DNA of 64,000 bases, from NCBI GenBank assembly GCA_033782935.1, contig JAWQEG010002488.1:12501-76500 (forward strand), read 5' to 3'. The position numbers and the translations under genes were made by a program. A model generated the notes under the pieces. It ran no database searches. It was not told the origin of the DNA and saw only the letters and a list, made by a program, of their open reading frames with translations. The DNA is from Petrolisthes cinctipes. Taxonomy: Eukaryota; Arthropoda; Malacostraca; Decapoda; Porcellanidae. Each line of letters opens with the position of its first letter. Positions within the stretch are counted from its first letter, which is position 1. Positions 44,040-57,039 of the stretch are shown piece after piece.

Positions 44040-45775
44040 CTCGCTTTCAGCCACTGCCGCTGGCTAGCCCCTGTGGTAAACAGGGAAGCTGTATACGTAA
44101 GTCTTCCCCTGCCAGTACAAAGCCTCTCCATCATCAAGACTCCTGTTGTGCCTCCTCGTGGCCACTCATGGTAACTAGAGGTCTTGCTACCCTAGGCTAA
44201 ATCAACAGGGGATCTCGGAGCAGCAGTGGGCCCCAGAGGTACGGTGTGCAGGCCCGCCGGTGGGTGGACACAACCTGGCACCTACCAACCACTGCCCCCC
44301 ACTTCCTTGTGGGTTAGTCAAGTAAAACGTAAAGCTAGGGGAGCTAACCCTGAGAGAAAAGAAAGTACTTGGAGGTGTACTTTTAAGGCAGTTCTCCGAC
44401 AAACTGGAGTTCTGGCAACTTCCTACAGTCATGGGGAGGTGCCCATTGTCCTGGATCTTTTCCTTGCCAATGGAATCACCCTCTCTATGATCAAGATAGT
44501 GTCACTGGGGTTTGCACACCCTCTTTGCCACTTTAAACAACTTCTTTGTGCAGGTATCTTCTCCTGTAAATCACAGAGTCCTTATCTATATTTTTCACCA
44601 ACTTCACAAAGTCTGACGGCGATGGGGGAAGAGTGACGGGGGAAGGTCTGAATGCACTGGAAGCCTCTAGCTTGACCCCTGCACGTCAGCGGCACAGGGC
44701 TATATATGGTCGCTAGCAGCTGGGATAGGAGTAGCAGCTGCTTTCGGCAGACCCCTGAGTGACTGAGCAGGCCTACTGATGAACCGCACTGCTTACCCCA
44801 AATGGGGAGGGGCCTAGAAAAGGTGGCCTACACATTGGTCACTCTACCTTTCCTGGATAGGTAACCGCACATATCGGGACATTCCACCTAGCAGTCGAAA
44901 CACAAGAAGAAATAAACAAATACCTCTAAGAATTGCCACATGGAATATTAGAACTCTGCTAGACACCAACCGAAGAACGGATAGACCACAACGCAGAACG
45001 GCTTTCATTGCCGCGGAACTGAGACGTTACAAAGTGGATATTGTTGCCCTGAGTGAGACGAGGTTTCTAGAAGAGGGATCACTAAATGAAGTTGGAGAAG
45101 GGTACACCTTTTCCTGGAAGGGCTACCCTAAAGATGGCCAGCACCTGCATGGTGTTGGTTTTGCAATAAAAAATAGTCTTTTACCTAAGCTTCTAGAAAT
45201 GCCAGCTGGCATAATTGAAAGGTTAATGACTCTCCGCATTCCCTTAGCAAAACACCGACATGCCACACTTATAAGTGCAAATGCTCCAACCCAACCAAGC
45301 AACAGTGAAGGAAAAGATCGCTTTTATCAAGCTCTAGATGACACCTTAAATCATATCCCAAGAAATGACAAAATTATATTACTGGGAGATTTTAATGCTA
45401 GAGTCAGCAGTAACAATCAAACTTGGGGAGGAGTGATAGGGAACCTCGGTATTGGACACACAAACTCAAATGGACTTAGACTATTAAACCTATGTGCCAA
45501 GCATGATCTAAAAATAACAAACACTATCTTTCAACAGAAGAACAAATATAAGACTTCCTGGATGCACCCCAGATCCAAACACTGGCACCTAATTGATTAC
45601 ATAATAGTGCGATCAAGAGACCTGAAAGATGTCTTACTGACTCCAGCCATAAGGTGAGTGGAATGTTGGACTGACCATCGTATGATAATTGCTAAGCTCA
45701 ACTTACATGTACGACCACCAATACGCAGACAACAATCAAGGAAGAAAAAAATTAAATTGTGCAGCACTGTAGAAT
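44040..45775 (+). mobile_element. LINE family C, 5' half
   Basis: After a leader of about 890 bp, the endonuclease domain begins IATWNIRTLLDTNRR (44930) and continues VALSETRFLEEG, LLGDFNARVSSN, HLIDYIIVRS and WTDHRMIIAKL (one stop at 45655). This is the APE-like endonuclease annotated in many genomes as craniofacial development protein 2-like. It stops where LINE A2 is inserted. Confidence 0.85.
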
Positions 45776-45799
45776 GAAAATAACAGCACTGCATTCCGC

Positions 45800-48700
45800 C
45801 ATCTATCTATCTATAGCTCTGACGCCTCGTTCCCTCCGGGAACTCCCCCCAAGGGGGTGGCCACGGCAGAAGTGTCTCCAGTTCTCCCTGTTCCAACACT
45901 CCCTCCTTACTTGTTCAAGCCCTCCTCTACCCCACACGTTTCTCTCACTTACATACTCCTCCACTCTGTTCTGCCACCTAGCCGGAGGTCTGCCTCTCAC
46001 ACCAGGTTCCACAACTTCACTTCCATACACCTTCTTTACAAACTCCTCAACTTGCATTCTCTCTAGATGTCCAAACCACCTCAATGTATCACGTTTCACT
46101 CTCTCAACCACTCCACAATCAATGCCAATTGCCTTCTCACTCATACCACACCTCTCATACACACTCTCATTAGTCATTACTTTCTCCATCCCATCTAGTA
46201 AGTCCACATCTTCCTCTCAAGTAACTCATTTCCACAACACCTATTCTAGACTGGTGAGCCCTACTCCATGTCCATGTCTCCGACGCATACGTCAGTGTTG
46301 GCAGGATTATACTATTTCGTAGTCCCCTTTTCACTTCCACACTAACACTTCTACCCTTCATAATCCTCCCCAGTGATCCTATGACCTGTCTACCCTTCAC
46401 TGCTCTCTCCCTAATTTCTCCTTCCATACTTCCATGTTTACACATAACTGTACCCAGGTACTTAAACTCCTTCACTTCCTCCATCCTCTCACCCCTCAGA
46501 GTTATCTCACACTTCGTCCCAGTTGGTACAGCCACTCTGTAAGGTGTAGCAAAGTCAATCACTTAAGTTTCTGCTCTTTCAAATACCATCACTTTACTTT
46601 TACCAACATACACCTTCAGTTTCCTTCGTTTACACACAGACTGAAATTCGTCCACCACTCTCTGTAAATTCCTTTCATTCTCAGCCATCAGCACAGTGTC
46701 ATCCGCAAACAAACTTGCCACCAGGGACCAATTTGCTTCATTCAGCCTCAACTTCACCCCCAGACCATTCACTTTGGCTTTCACCTCTCTCATACAACCA
46801 TCCATATATATATTGAACAACCATGGTGACATAACACATCCCTGTCTCAGCCCTACACTAATATTAACACTCTCACTTAGATCACCCTCTACCCGTACAC
46901 ATGCTTTTGCATCTACATAAAAAGCCTCAATGCCTTTCAGCAAAGGCCCCCCAACACCATAAATTCTCAACACCTCTGTCATAGCTTTCCTATCAACCCT
47001 ATCGTATGCCTTCTCCAGGTCCATGAAGGCAGCATACAACTTCTTACCCTTCCCAATATACTTCTCCACTATTGATTTTAATGCAAATATTTGGTCCACA
47101 CATCCTCTACCCTTTCTGAATCCTCCCTGCTCCTCACTAACTTTATTCCTTGTTACTTCAATCAGTCTCTCCGTAATAACCTTCCCGTAAACCTTCCCCG
47201 GTACACTAAGAAGGCCTTTTCCCCTATAGCTACCACACTCATCCTTACTTCCCTTCCCCTTATACAAAGGTACAATTATGGCTCTCTTCCAATCCTCTGG
47301 CACCTCTCCCTGCCTCCAAGCCAATGTACATATAAGCAACATCCACTCCACCACTACCTCCCCCCCACACTTTAACATTTCAGCAGTTATCCCATCCACC
47401 CTCGGTGCCTTTCCTATCTTCAACTTTCCTATTGCTTTCCTAACCTCTTCCCTTCCCAGTTCTCCCTGTACACACTGTCGTCTACCACCTGCCTCCATCC
47501 CCATGCATGTCACCACCGCCTCCCCTCCCGTCCCTTCATTCATCAAGCGATCAAAGTGCCTCTTCAACACTTCTTTCACTTCCCCACTTCTACCCACAGT
47601 AACTCCATCCTCTCTCTTCATTCTCACGCTACCAGACTTTCCTTCTCCTCTTTCTCTTTTAATCTCCTTCCAGAATAATTTCTTATTTTCTTTAAACTTC
47701 TCACTCAATTTCCTACCAAACTCCTCATCCACTCTCCATTTACTCTCACTCACCATCCTCTTCACTTGTCTCTTACAAACATTATATTCTCTCTTCCACC
47801 TCTTTTTCACTTCCTCTGACACATTCCTCTGTAGTGTTCTCCTATATGCCTTCCTTTTCTTCGCTATTGCATCCTTCACTTCATCTGACCACCAAGCACT
47901 CCTTTTCTTTCCCCTCTTCTGTGACTTGCTTCCCACTACCTCTGCTGCTGTTCTCATCACTATTGTCATAAACCTTTCGTACACCTCATTCACTCCCACT
48001 CCCTCCCCCATACTCAGCATTGCATCCTCCAGCACCTCACCCACCCTCCTCTTATATACCTCTCTGTACTCACTGTCATTCAATCTTCCGCTTGCCACCT
48101 CCCTCTTGTTCCCCCCTCTATCCTTCCTGCCATACTCCCATTTTGCCCTGACTCTAATCCTTGCCAACACCGCATAGTGGTCAGAGCACTGGAACATTCC
48201 TCTCACCACTCTAGCATCCATCACATATTTCCTTATCCTTTCATCCACAGCTATATAATCTATCCAACTCATTTGCTCTCCCCTTTCATCCCTCCTCTTC
48301 CATGTATACCTGTGGATCAGTCTGTGCTCGAAGCAGGTGTTGGCGAGGAACAACCCCGCTTCAGCACACACATCCACCAGGCACTCACCATTCTCATTTA
48401 TTCCATTCACACCCCCCTTGCCAACTACATTTCCTATTCTTTCATTCCCTACCTTCCCATTCATGTCTCCCACAAGCACAACCCTCCTCCCCCTTTCAAA
48501 ACTTCTCAGACATTCATTTAACCCATCCCAAAACTCTTTCATTTTCCTTTTTCCTACCTTGGTCTGCGCGTTCACTGGTGCATACGCGCAGACCCATGCA
48601 TATTTCACTATCCCAATCTTGCTTCTCATCCATACTATCCTTGTCCTCTTCCTTCCATGTCCGTCCATTCCCTTCCACACCCTCCCAGAAACCAACAATG

Positions 48701-49125
48701 CACACCCTTCCTTTCCTCTCCCTTTACACTTTTCATCCCTACCCGTCCATGTCACGTCTCCTTCCATTCCTTCCCACAACACACTCTTCCCTCTATTCCT
48801 ACACTCTTCCACCCCCCATCCTTTCATATGCGTTTCTGATACTCCACATACATCTATCTTGCTTCTTCTGACACACTCCACAAACTCTCTCCTTTTCACC
48901 TCATTCACCATTCCATTCACATTCATTGCTACTACTCTCAAGCATTCTTCCCCTTTCCTACCCCTCACAGGGCAGACTGGAGACCCTTCTCCGCCACTAG
49001 CTGCAGCTGTCCATCCCTCCATCGGGGGGCCACTGGTGGCTGGCAAGGCCAACGCAGCGCTCAATCCCGGAGGGACACGGGCCATCAGAATTGTCAAAGT
49101 TCCTTTTAAAAACACCAAACTGTAA
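45800..49125 (-). mobile_element. LINE family A, copy A2, almost intact, inserted in LINE C
   Basis: On the minus strand a frame runs from ATG at 49085 through endonuclease (VAMNVNGMV, GVSETHMKGWGVEE, GDMNGKVGNE, CSDHYAVLAR) and RT (PLYKGKGSK, DLEKAYDRV, GLRQGCVMSP, FADDTVL at 46709-46698) to the C-terminus and a (TAGA)n tail at 45800. Only two lesions are seen relative to A1: a GAA to TAA stop at about 46563 and a 7-bp duplication (actaatg) near 46170. The 5' leader probably extends toward 49530. It is about 1,100 codons long. Confidence 0.88.
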
Positions 49126-49544
49126 TAAAAGAGAAAAAAGGCAGAAATGCATATTCTACACTTTTAAAAATAATTATAGTTATAATTTAAAAATAATTTT
49201 GTCAATACAAATTTAAAAAGGAAATTAAAACCTATATTTGATAAAATAATTACAATTATAATTTAAAAATTATTTTGTCTCTAAAAAAATATTAAAGAGG
49301 AAATCAAAACCTATATGTGGAGGGACCTACTGTGCCTCCACACCGCCTCCCCCTTCAGCTTCACCTCCAGCATCTATAAAATAAAATAATGAAAAAATAG
49401 GGAGGTGTCCACCGAGGTCACCACGTGGAGGCGGGGTGAGACTTACCTACCCTTCCTGTGGAGGGGTAGGTCACCGAGGTGCTTTGTAAAGAACTTCCCA
49501 ATTCTGGATAGTAGCCACTGCGCAATGGCTGCATACCTCTTACC
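49126..49544. other. probable 5' leader of LINE A2 and junction
   Basis: AT-rich duplicated segment (aataattataattataatttaaa type, 49165 and 49245), then a GC-rich part with gtggagg inverted motifs. The exact LINE A2 / LINE C junction is not visible. Confidence 0.4.
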
Positions 49545-51110
49545 TCATTGGTTACGATATTGCCACTGCGCAGAGCAGTAGCTGAAAAGCTGACAGATTT
49601 TGAACTTCACTTGGGAGCTGATGACTCAGTCAATGATATATGGACATCTATAAGCTCACTGTTATATGAGGCTGCAGTTGATGCAATTGGCTACAGAGGT
49701 AGGAAGCACCAAGATTGGTTCGACGAGAACAAGGACAGAATCTACACCCTTTTAGATAATTTGCATAAAGCTCACTCTGCTACTCTAAATAACCCATCTT
49801 CACAAGCCATATTAAAACAATGGCAAGATCTTCGAAATTCCTCAACATCCTAAGACAGTTTCATGAAGGAATGATGGAAAGAGTTACTGTAGGTGAACAT
49901 GAATCTAAACCTCTTCCCGTATGTACTGGAGTCAGACAAGGTGATGTCGTGGCTCCAACCCTATTTAACATTTTGCTAGTATGTGTGACAACACTTTTAA
50001 AAAGAGACATAGAAGAAGAAAGTGGTGTAATTATTGACTTTAAGCTAGATGGAAATCTGTTTAATATAAGGAAATTTCAGGCTAAGACCAAACTAACATC
50101 TAAACGCATCCTTGAATTACAATACACTGACGATTGTGCTCTGGTGGCACACACACCAGAGGCATTACAAGCTGCCCTTACAGCAATTGAAAATGCTTAC
50201 AGGAGGATGGGTCTTTCTATTAACATACAAAAGACTGAAGTTCTTTGCCAATGGGGAGCTGCTGCCCCTCCTGAACTGCCTACCTTTCACATCCTAGGCA
50301 ATGAACTCACAAACTTATCTAACTTCAAGTATTTAGGAAGCATCCTGTCTGAAAATTGTAACTTGGATGAGGAAATCCAAAACCGTCTGTATCCTTTGGT
50401 CGCCTGAAAGAAAGAGTCTTCCTAAAAAAAGATCTTAATATAATAACCAATATATATGTATGCAAGGCTGTATGCATATCAACTCTTTTGTATGGTTGTG
50501 AATCATGGATAACATACAGACACCACATCAAATCCTTAGAAGCTTATCACATCAATTGCTTACAGCGCATTCTGGGCATAAACTGGCGTGACAGAGTCCC
50601 ACATACAGACAAATTAATTAAGCAGAACATCCTCTATTAGCTTTGAAGCTACCATCTTTCATCACCAACTACGTTGGCTGGGGCATGCTATAAGGATGCC
50701 TGAGGAGCGTCTCCCACATAAGATACTATACAGCCAACTACATGGAGGTTAAAGAAGAGCAAGTGGTCCAAAAAAGCGATTCAAAGATCAAATGAAGACA
50801 ACTCTGAAGAAATGCAGCATTGATCACACACAACTGGAGACTCTTGTTACTAACCACAGCCGATGGAGATCACTTTGCCATGAAGGGACTCAGCTGCTTG
50901 AAGACAATAGAACAAGGGCAATCCAAGACAAACATCAGAGGAGACACACAAGTCAGGCTACTCCTCTTCCTCCAAACCCAGACTACACCTGCCCCACCTA
51001 TGGCAGACAATGTGTATCAAGAATTGGACTATACAGCCATAGAAGGATTCACCGATGAAGCGGCAGAGGAAGTTATCATCGAACACGATGGACTACCTTT
51101 AGCATTTGGA
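49545..51110 (+). mobile_element. LINE family C, 3' half
   Basis: Continues LRRAVAEKLTDFELHLGADD, then an internal deletion joins the linker to RT block GVRQGDVVAPTLFN and YTDDCALV (50123-50146). Further: FKYLGSILSENCNLDEEI, LLYGCESW, LRWLGHAIRM and a C-terminal zinc-finger-like YTCPTYGRQCVSRIGLYSHR in which the second Cys is Tyr. Frameshifts and stops near 49850, 50405 and 50640. Confidence 0.85.
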
Positions 51111-51254
51111 GTGAGTGTGTGTGTGTGTTTGGAGTGACAGTGTGTGTGTGTGTTTGGAGTGATGGTGTGTGTGTGTGTGTTTGGAGTGACGGTGTGTGTG
51201 TGTGTGTGTGTTTGGAGTGACAGTGTGTGTGTGTGTGTGTGTGTTTGGAGTGAC

Positions 51255-51300
<46 letters not shown>

Positions 51301-51397
51301 GAGTGACGGTGTGTGTGTGTGTGTGTGTGTTTGGAGTGACAGTGTGTGTGTGTGTGTTTGGAGTGACAGTGTGTGTGTGTGTGTGTTTGGAGTGACA

Positions 51398-51428
<31 letters not shown>

Positions 51429-51552
51429 GAGTGACAGTGTGTGTGTGTGTGTGTGTTTGGAGTTACGGTGTGTGTGTGTGTGTGTTTGGAGTGACAGTGT
51501 GTGTGTGTGTGTGTTTGGAGTGACAGTGTGTGTGTGTTTGGAGTTACGGTGT
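51105..51552. repeat. TG minisatellite, second array
   Basis: Same (TG)n TTTGGAGTGACGG unit as at 43448-43965, starting right at the end of LINE C. Confidence 0.9.
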
Positions 51553-52345
51553 GCATTCAACCTCCCGTGTCTCTCTCTCTACACACACACACACTCACAC
51601 ACATTCAACCTCCCATGTCTCTCTCTACACACACACAGACACACACGCATTCAACCTCCTATGTCTCTCTCTCTACACACACACACACACACACATTCAA
51701 CCTCCCATGTCTCTACACACACACACACACACATTCAACCTCCCATGTCTCTTTCTACACACACACACGCATTCAACCTCCCATGTCTCTCTCTACACAC
51801 ACAACCTCCCATGTCTCTACACACACACACATTCAACCTCCAATGTCTCTCTCTACACACACACAGACACACACGCATTCAACCTCCCATGTCTCTACAC
51901 ACACACACACACACATTCAACCTCCCATGTCTCTTTCTACACACACACACGCATTCAACCTCCCATGTCTCTCTCTACACACACAACCTCCCATGTCTCT
52001 ACACACACACACATTCAACCTCCAATGTCTCTCTCTACACACACACAGACACACACGCATTCAACCTCCCATGTCTCTCTCTACACACACACACACACAT
52101 TCAACCTCCCATGTCTCTCTCTACACACACACAGACACACACGCATGCAACCTCCCATGTCTCTCTCTACACACACACACACATTCAACCTCCCATGTCT
52201 CCACACACACACACACACACACACATTTTCAACCTCCCATGTCTCTCTCTCCACACACACACACACAACCTCCCATGTCTCTCCACACACACACACACAC
52301 ACAACCTCCCATGTCTCTCCACACACACACACACACCATTGTCCT
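51553..52345. repeat. CA minisatellite with TTCAACCTCCCATGTCTCTC unit
   Basis: About 20 units of attcaacctcccatgtctct(ct)n a(ca)n; a block of about 180 bp (51690-51870) is repeated at 51875-52055. Open in several frames by composition only. Confidence 0.9.
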
Positions 52346-52435
52346 TCAGAGCAATATTAAAAATGAATGTGTGTAGAAGGCCCTGCCAAAACATACATCT
52401 CACTTGACAATAGTGAAGATGTGAGTGTAAACAAT

Positions 52436-52680
52436 GGGTCGATTCCACAGGGGTTGGTATTGGTTTGTAAGCACACAAACGAAAGAATGTTAGCCGTGTA
52501 AATGCCTTATGGGGTATATATATATATATAGATAATTGAAGGCTTCTGATTCCTCCTGACCATGCCACAATACAAACAAGCTCATTCCATATAGGTGTGT
52601 ATGTTTCATGGCAATATTTGAAGGACTTACTAACCTCTAAATTTCTTATTTCATCACAGGATAACCTTTAATAATAATAA
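52436..52680. repeat. M1 fragment and M5 MITE
   Basis: gtcgattccacaggggttgg... to tgccttatggg (M1 left end), then ggcttctgattcctcctgac ... ttgaaggacttactaacctc (M5). Confidence 0.65.
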
Positions 52681-52744
52681 TAATGATGGATACAAGTTAT
52701 TATTCATTGTATAACCAGGGACAAGGACCTAATCTAACCTTTAA

Positions 52745-52780
<36 letters not shown>

Positions 52781-52781
<1 letters not shown>

Positions 52782-55285
52782 GGCATCTTCTATTTACACC
52801 AGGCAACCCAGTTCACCCCACCCCGGGTTGGTCGGAGGGCAACCCGGAGCAACCCATCTCGATAGCAGGGTTACGTGACGGTATCTGGCAACTTTTATGG
52901 GTTGCTCATCAGCTGATGCTACCAAAACAAATACTGGTAAGGCCTTTTACAGAAATATATATGACATTTTAGCATAATATGAGAAGTTATCTTCAAAATA
53001 CATAAAGGAAATATGATTTTGAAGTGGCATGAGGACCCTAATCAGTAGCATTTGAGGGAAATGTCTATTATTATGCACAACCTGCCACAGACAACTTTTA
53101 ACAGGGTGGTGATGGACTGAACAAGACTCCTTCCTCTTCCTGTGACTGCAGATTTTCCTTGCAAATATCAGCCTGCATGTTATAGAAATTGTTGATTCAA
53201 ATACTGGACACCAAAGTGTGGGTATAGTAACCAGCAAATATAATTGAAAGATGTGCCACTTTTTTATATCTCTGATTTGTATTCCATTATTTTTATGATG
53301 AAATTAAAGGGTACTAGTGCATTTTGACCATGCTTGACCCTCTAACTTAATTTAAAAGGCTCCACACACTGATGTTTGTCCAAGTTAAGTCCCAGTAGTC
53401 TGCCTTTGTTAGATCTTGGTAATTTACCCAGGTTAGGTCCCAGTAATTTGGTCCAAGTCCAGTTCAGTTAGCTTGGGTTAAGTCTGGCTGATTCAAGAAC
53501 AGAAAAATATTAAATATTTTATGGATTGCTTACCAATATTACCCATCAAACTTCAAATAAGTAGACCCTGGGATTATTTAAATGTCCAAAATTGTTTCGG
53601 TAAAATTATATATTCCATATTTTTTGCTCTACTTAAAGTAGTACTTTTGAGGTGTTTCTGTGTCAAATTTTTAAAACCTTATATATTACCCACAGGGTTG
53701 TTCTTATGAAGCTGGTTCCAGCCACAAAAGCTATGCTGCAAGAGGAACATGTGTGTTGGAACCAGCATATCAAAAACCCGATTTGGACCCTGATGACCCT
53801 GGTGTGCCATTACCTCTCATGCCATCGCCTGCTGTACCATCATTAGTGAATATACAGCCACCTACAACAGCTCCAATTCCCCCAACAACAGAAGCAAGTG
53901 CTTCCGCTGGTACTTCACAACAAGGGACTGTGCCATCACATCAACTGTGGGTAGTAGGTGGAGGTTAACTTCCACCATCCCATAATACTGAAGTGAGAAA
54001 GCTACTCACTTAAGATGTAGACCTACTTAAAGAAAATATTCAAGTGGTCAAGGATAGTGAAGCCAGCAGGGCAGACCATAGGAAGGAACTTATAAAAGAA
54101 CTGCGAAGATTTAATTAAAATTATAAAAAAATTAACTCATAATTAAGATCAAAGCAGAAAACGAGGCAACATGAGTCTGACAGTGAATAAAGAAATATCA
54201 TCCTTGAGGCAATATGTATACATACTAGTTTATTCTGAATGGCCCTTGTTTGTGTTGTATTTTTATGTACTGTACTGGTTTATACTGGCCTTAGTTGCTG
54301 GTTTATTGTCACAAGAGAATACTGTATCTAGAATTTTAAATTGTTAAATTGATTCAGTTTTATGTTGTGTAGTGTGTGTGTGTGTTGGACTGGAGTTGGA
54401 AACCTAATAAACCTAATTATATTATATTTGTCTAGAGATCAAATGTTAGGGCAGGGGATATCCTTTCAACAGACTCCCATTCTCGTAGTAATTTATTATT
54501 TGTTCAGGGTCTTTTTAATTTTCAAGCGATTTTATTTTATTTTCTCATAACTTCCAGAAGTTATAAATGGATTTTGTTATTTTCTAATTTTTCTTTAAAT
54601 AACCGGTTTCCTGTTATGCTTTCCCTATCTACCCTGAACTCCATTTACCATTTGGCTTCACAGTCCCAGAGATTAAATATACACATAATAAAAATAACAA
54701 TAATGTATTTAATTTTAACCTACTTACATAAATGAAAGCAACAGTTAAACCTAAATCATTATATACAGAAGTATATTCACTATTGATTGGGTTATTAATC
54801 ATACTTGTAGGCATGCTCAAGTTTTTTTTATTGACTTTAGTATGAAAAAACACAAGTTTCCCCAATTTGTCAGGAATGGTTACTGTACTATTTCAGCCAC
54901 AAATTATACTCCTTGCAATTGCAAAGTATGATTTGCTGCACAGATTCCTGAACAATCTGAGAGTAGCTTTTTAATGAAGCTAACACATGGCCAATGGCTG
55001 GCATCAGTCACATTTCCACTTGTTAAGCCCATAACTACACTATCGACATATATATGCAGGTAGGGAAACACTCGATTTGTCATCAAATTCTGAGAGTGCC
55101 GAGCATAATGCTGGGAAAAACTGCTCTACTGAGTCTTGCGATGCCATCTTCAATGTTTACAAACAAAGGAACATCAACCCGGGTTGGTGGTCGGCGTGTT
55201 CTATTTACACAATACAACCCGGGTCTTTCAGAGCAACACAGGTTGCCAACCCGGGTTGATCGAGTGGCATAAATAGAAGACGCCT
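52781..55285. mobile_element. PIF/Harbinger-like DNA transposon (2.5 kb)
   Basis: Ends AGGC(A/G)TCTTCTATTTA inverted at 52781 and 55285, each flanked by TAA (52778-52780, 55286-55288). A 3-bp TAA/TWA target duplication is typical of PIF/Harbinger. Sub-terminal ccgggttgg and caacccggg motifs are repeated on both sides. Inside, degraded pieces: plus-strand QKPDLDPDDPGVPLP (about 53768) and LLKENIQVVKDSEASRADHR (about 54025), resembling the C-terminus of the Myb/SANT-like accessory protein of such elements. No intact transposase found. Confidence 0.75.
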
Positions 55286-55289
55286 TAAT

Positions 55290-55562
55290 ACAAATAATAA
55301 TGATGATAATAATAATAATAATAATAAAAATAATAATAATAAAAATGATAATAATAATAATGATAAAAATAATAATAATAATGATGATAAAAAATATATA
55401 TATATAATAATAATGATAAAAATAAAAATAATAATAATATTAATGATAAAAATAATAATAATAAAAATAATAATCTAAATAATAAAAATAATGATAAATA
55501 TAATAATAATAATAATAATAATGATAACAATAATAATAATAATAATAATAGTAATAAATATG

Positions 55563-55604
<42 letters not shown>

Positions 55605-55900
55605 GTAATAAATATGATAATAATAATAATAACAATAATAATAATAATAAAAAAATAACAATAATAAAAAAGTAAAACTAATAATAATAATAATAATAAT
55701 AGTAATGAATATGATAATAATATTAATAATAATAATAAAACTAATAAAACTAATAATAATAAACATAATAAACATAATAATAATAAACATAATAATAAAC
55801 ATAAGAAACATAATAATAAACATAATAATAATAAACATAATAATAATATTAAACATAAGAAACATAATAATAATAATACTAACCTTGATACAAGGTGTGT
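55290..55900. repeat. AAT-rich microsatellite region
   Basis: Runs of AAT broken by GAT, AAA and ACT, later aaacataat units. It starts at the Harbinger target site; the left target also lies in (AAT)n at 52741-52780. Confidence 0.9.
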
Positions 55901-56133
55901 TGAGGCTTAATAAAGACATCTTAGTGTTTACACCTGAAAAGATTAAATTATATTCTTTTAGTATTATCAACACAACATTTATAAATAAGACAATTAATTC
56001 CATCATGTGGTTTAGTTTGGGTCTAGAGTTTCATCATCATTTCTGAATGGCACTAAATTTCATCATAACAAAAAATGTAGCATTAATAATTATTGATAAA
56101 TAAATATATTCTATCATATATTAAACTTTATGT
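55901..56133. other. AT-rich region, nothing recognised
   Basis: No coding or repeat structure seen. Confidence 0.4.
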
Positions 56134-56222
56134 ACAGTCACAATCAAATATCCACCAACACTTTCCTTCCATCGTACAAATAAATCAGTATCATATCAAA
56201 TTATAATCATACAACAACACCT
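56134..56222. repeat. half M2 MITE
   Basis: tgtacagtcacaatcaaata to aatcatacaacaacacct, one arm of M2. Confidence 0.75.
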
Positions 56223-56930
56223 ACACAAGAAACTATACAGTGATCATCATTATCTAACTGTTGGATAAATTTTGTGAATGTGGATACTCACCTTTTGGAA
56301 AATAATGAAGCCTTACTAGTGTGGTTGGTTAGGAAGCTAACTAACCAATACCAATGTGGAATTGACTCTAAAATAATGAAGCCTTACAAGTGTCGTTGGT
56401 TGGGAAGCTAACAAACCAATATCAGTGGAATCAACCCTAAAATAATGAAGCCTTACAAGTGTGGTTGGTTGGGAAGCTAACAAACCAATACCACTGGAAT
56501 CAACTCTAAAATAATGAAGCCTTACAAGTGTGGTTGGTTGGGAAGCTAACAAACCAATACCACTGGAATCAACCCTAAAATAATGAAGTCTTACAAGTGT
56601 GGTTGGTTGGGAAGCTAACAAACCAATACCACTGGAATCAACCTTAAAATAATGAAGCCTTACAAGTGTGGTTGGTTGGGAAGCTAACAAACCAATACCA
56701 CTGGAATCAAAACTAGAATAATGAAGCCTTACAAGTGTGGTTGGTTGGGAAGCTAACAAACCAATACCACTGGAATCAACCCTAAAATAATGAAGCCTTA
56801 CAAGTGTGGTTGGATGGGAAGCTAACAAACCAATACCACTGGAATCAACCCTAAAATAATGAAGCCTTACAAGTGGGGTTGGTTGGGAAGCTAACAAACC
56901 AATACCACTGTGGAATCAACTGACTGTTGT
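56223..56930. repeat. M1 MITE end amplified into a 69-bp satellite (about 9 units)
   Basis: After an M1 interior (acaagaaactatacagtgat...), the right end aataatgaagccttacaagt, gtggttggttgggaagctaa and caaaccaataccactggaat caaccct is repeated with a 69-bp period. The last unit keeps the full ccactgtggaatcaac terminus; inner units lack gtg. Confidence 0.88.
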
Positions 56931-57039
56931 TATGCTGTGTTCATACATATCACACCACCCTTACATACATCTCTGACATTTCTAATCCCATCATTCAATA
57001 TCACAACTCCTTTCTTCATACTCTGGCATAGACTTTATC

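Noticed and set aside
47278..49125. Long plus-strand reading frames at 47278-48177 and 48337-49125
   Set aside because: They are antisense shadows of the LINE A2 frame; composition is S/T/P/F-rich as expected from the reverse strand.
51373..52407. A 344-codon Cys/Val and His/Thr-rich protein
   Set aside because: Low-complexity translation of the TG and CA minisatellites.
55285..56006. Asn/Ile or Tyr-rich reading frames in the AAT region
   Set aside because: Microsatellite translation, no domain.
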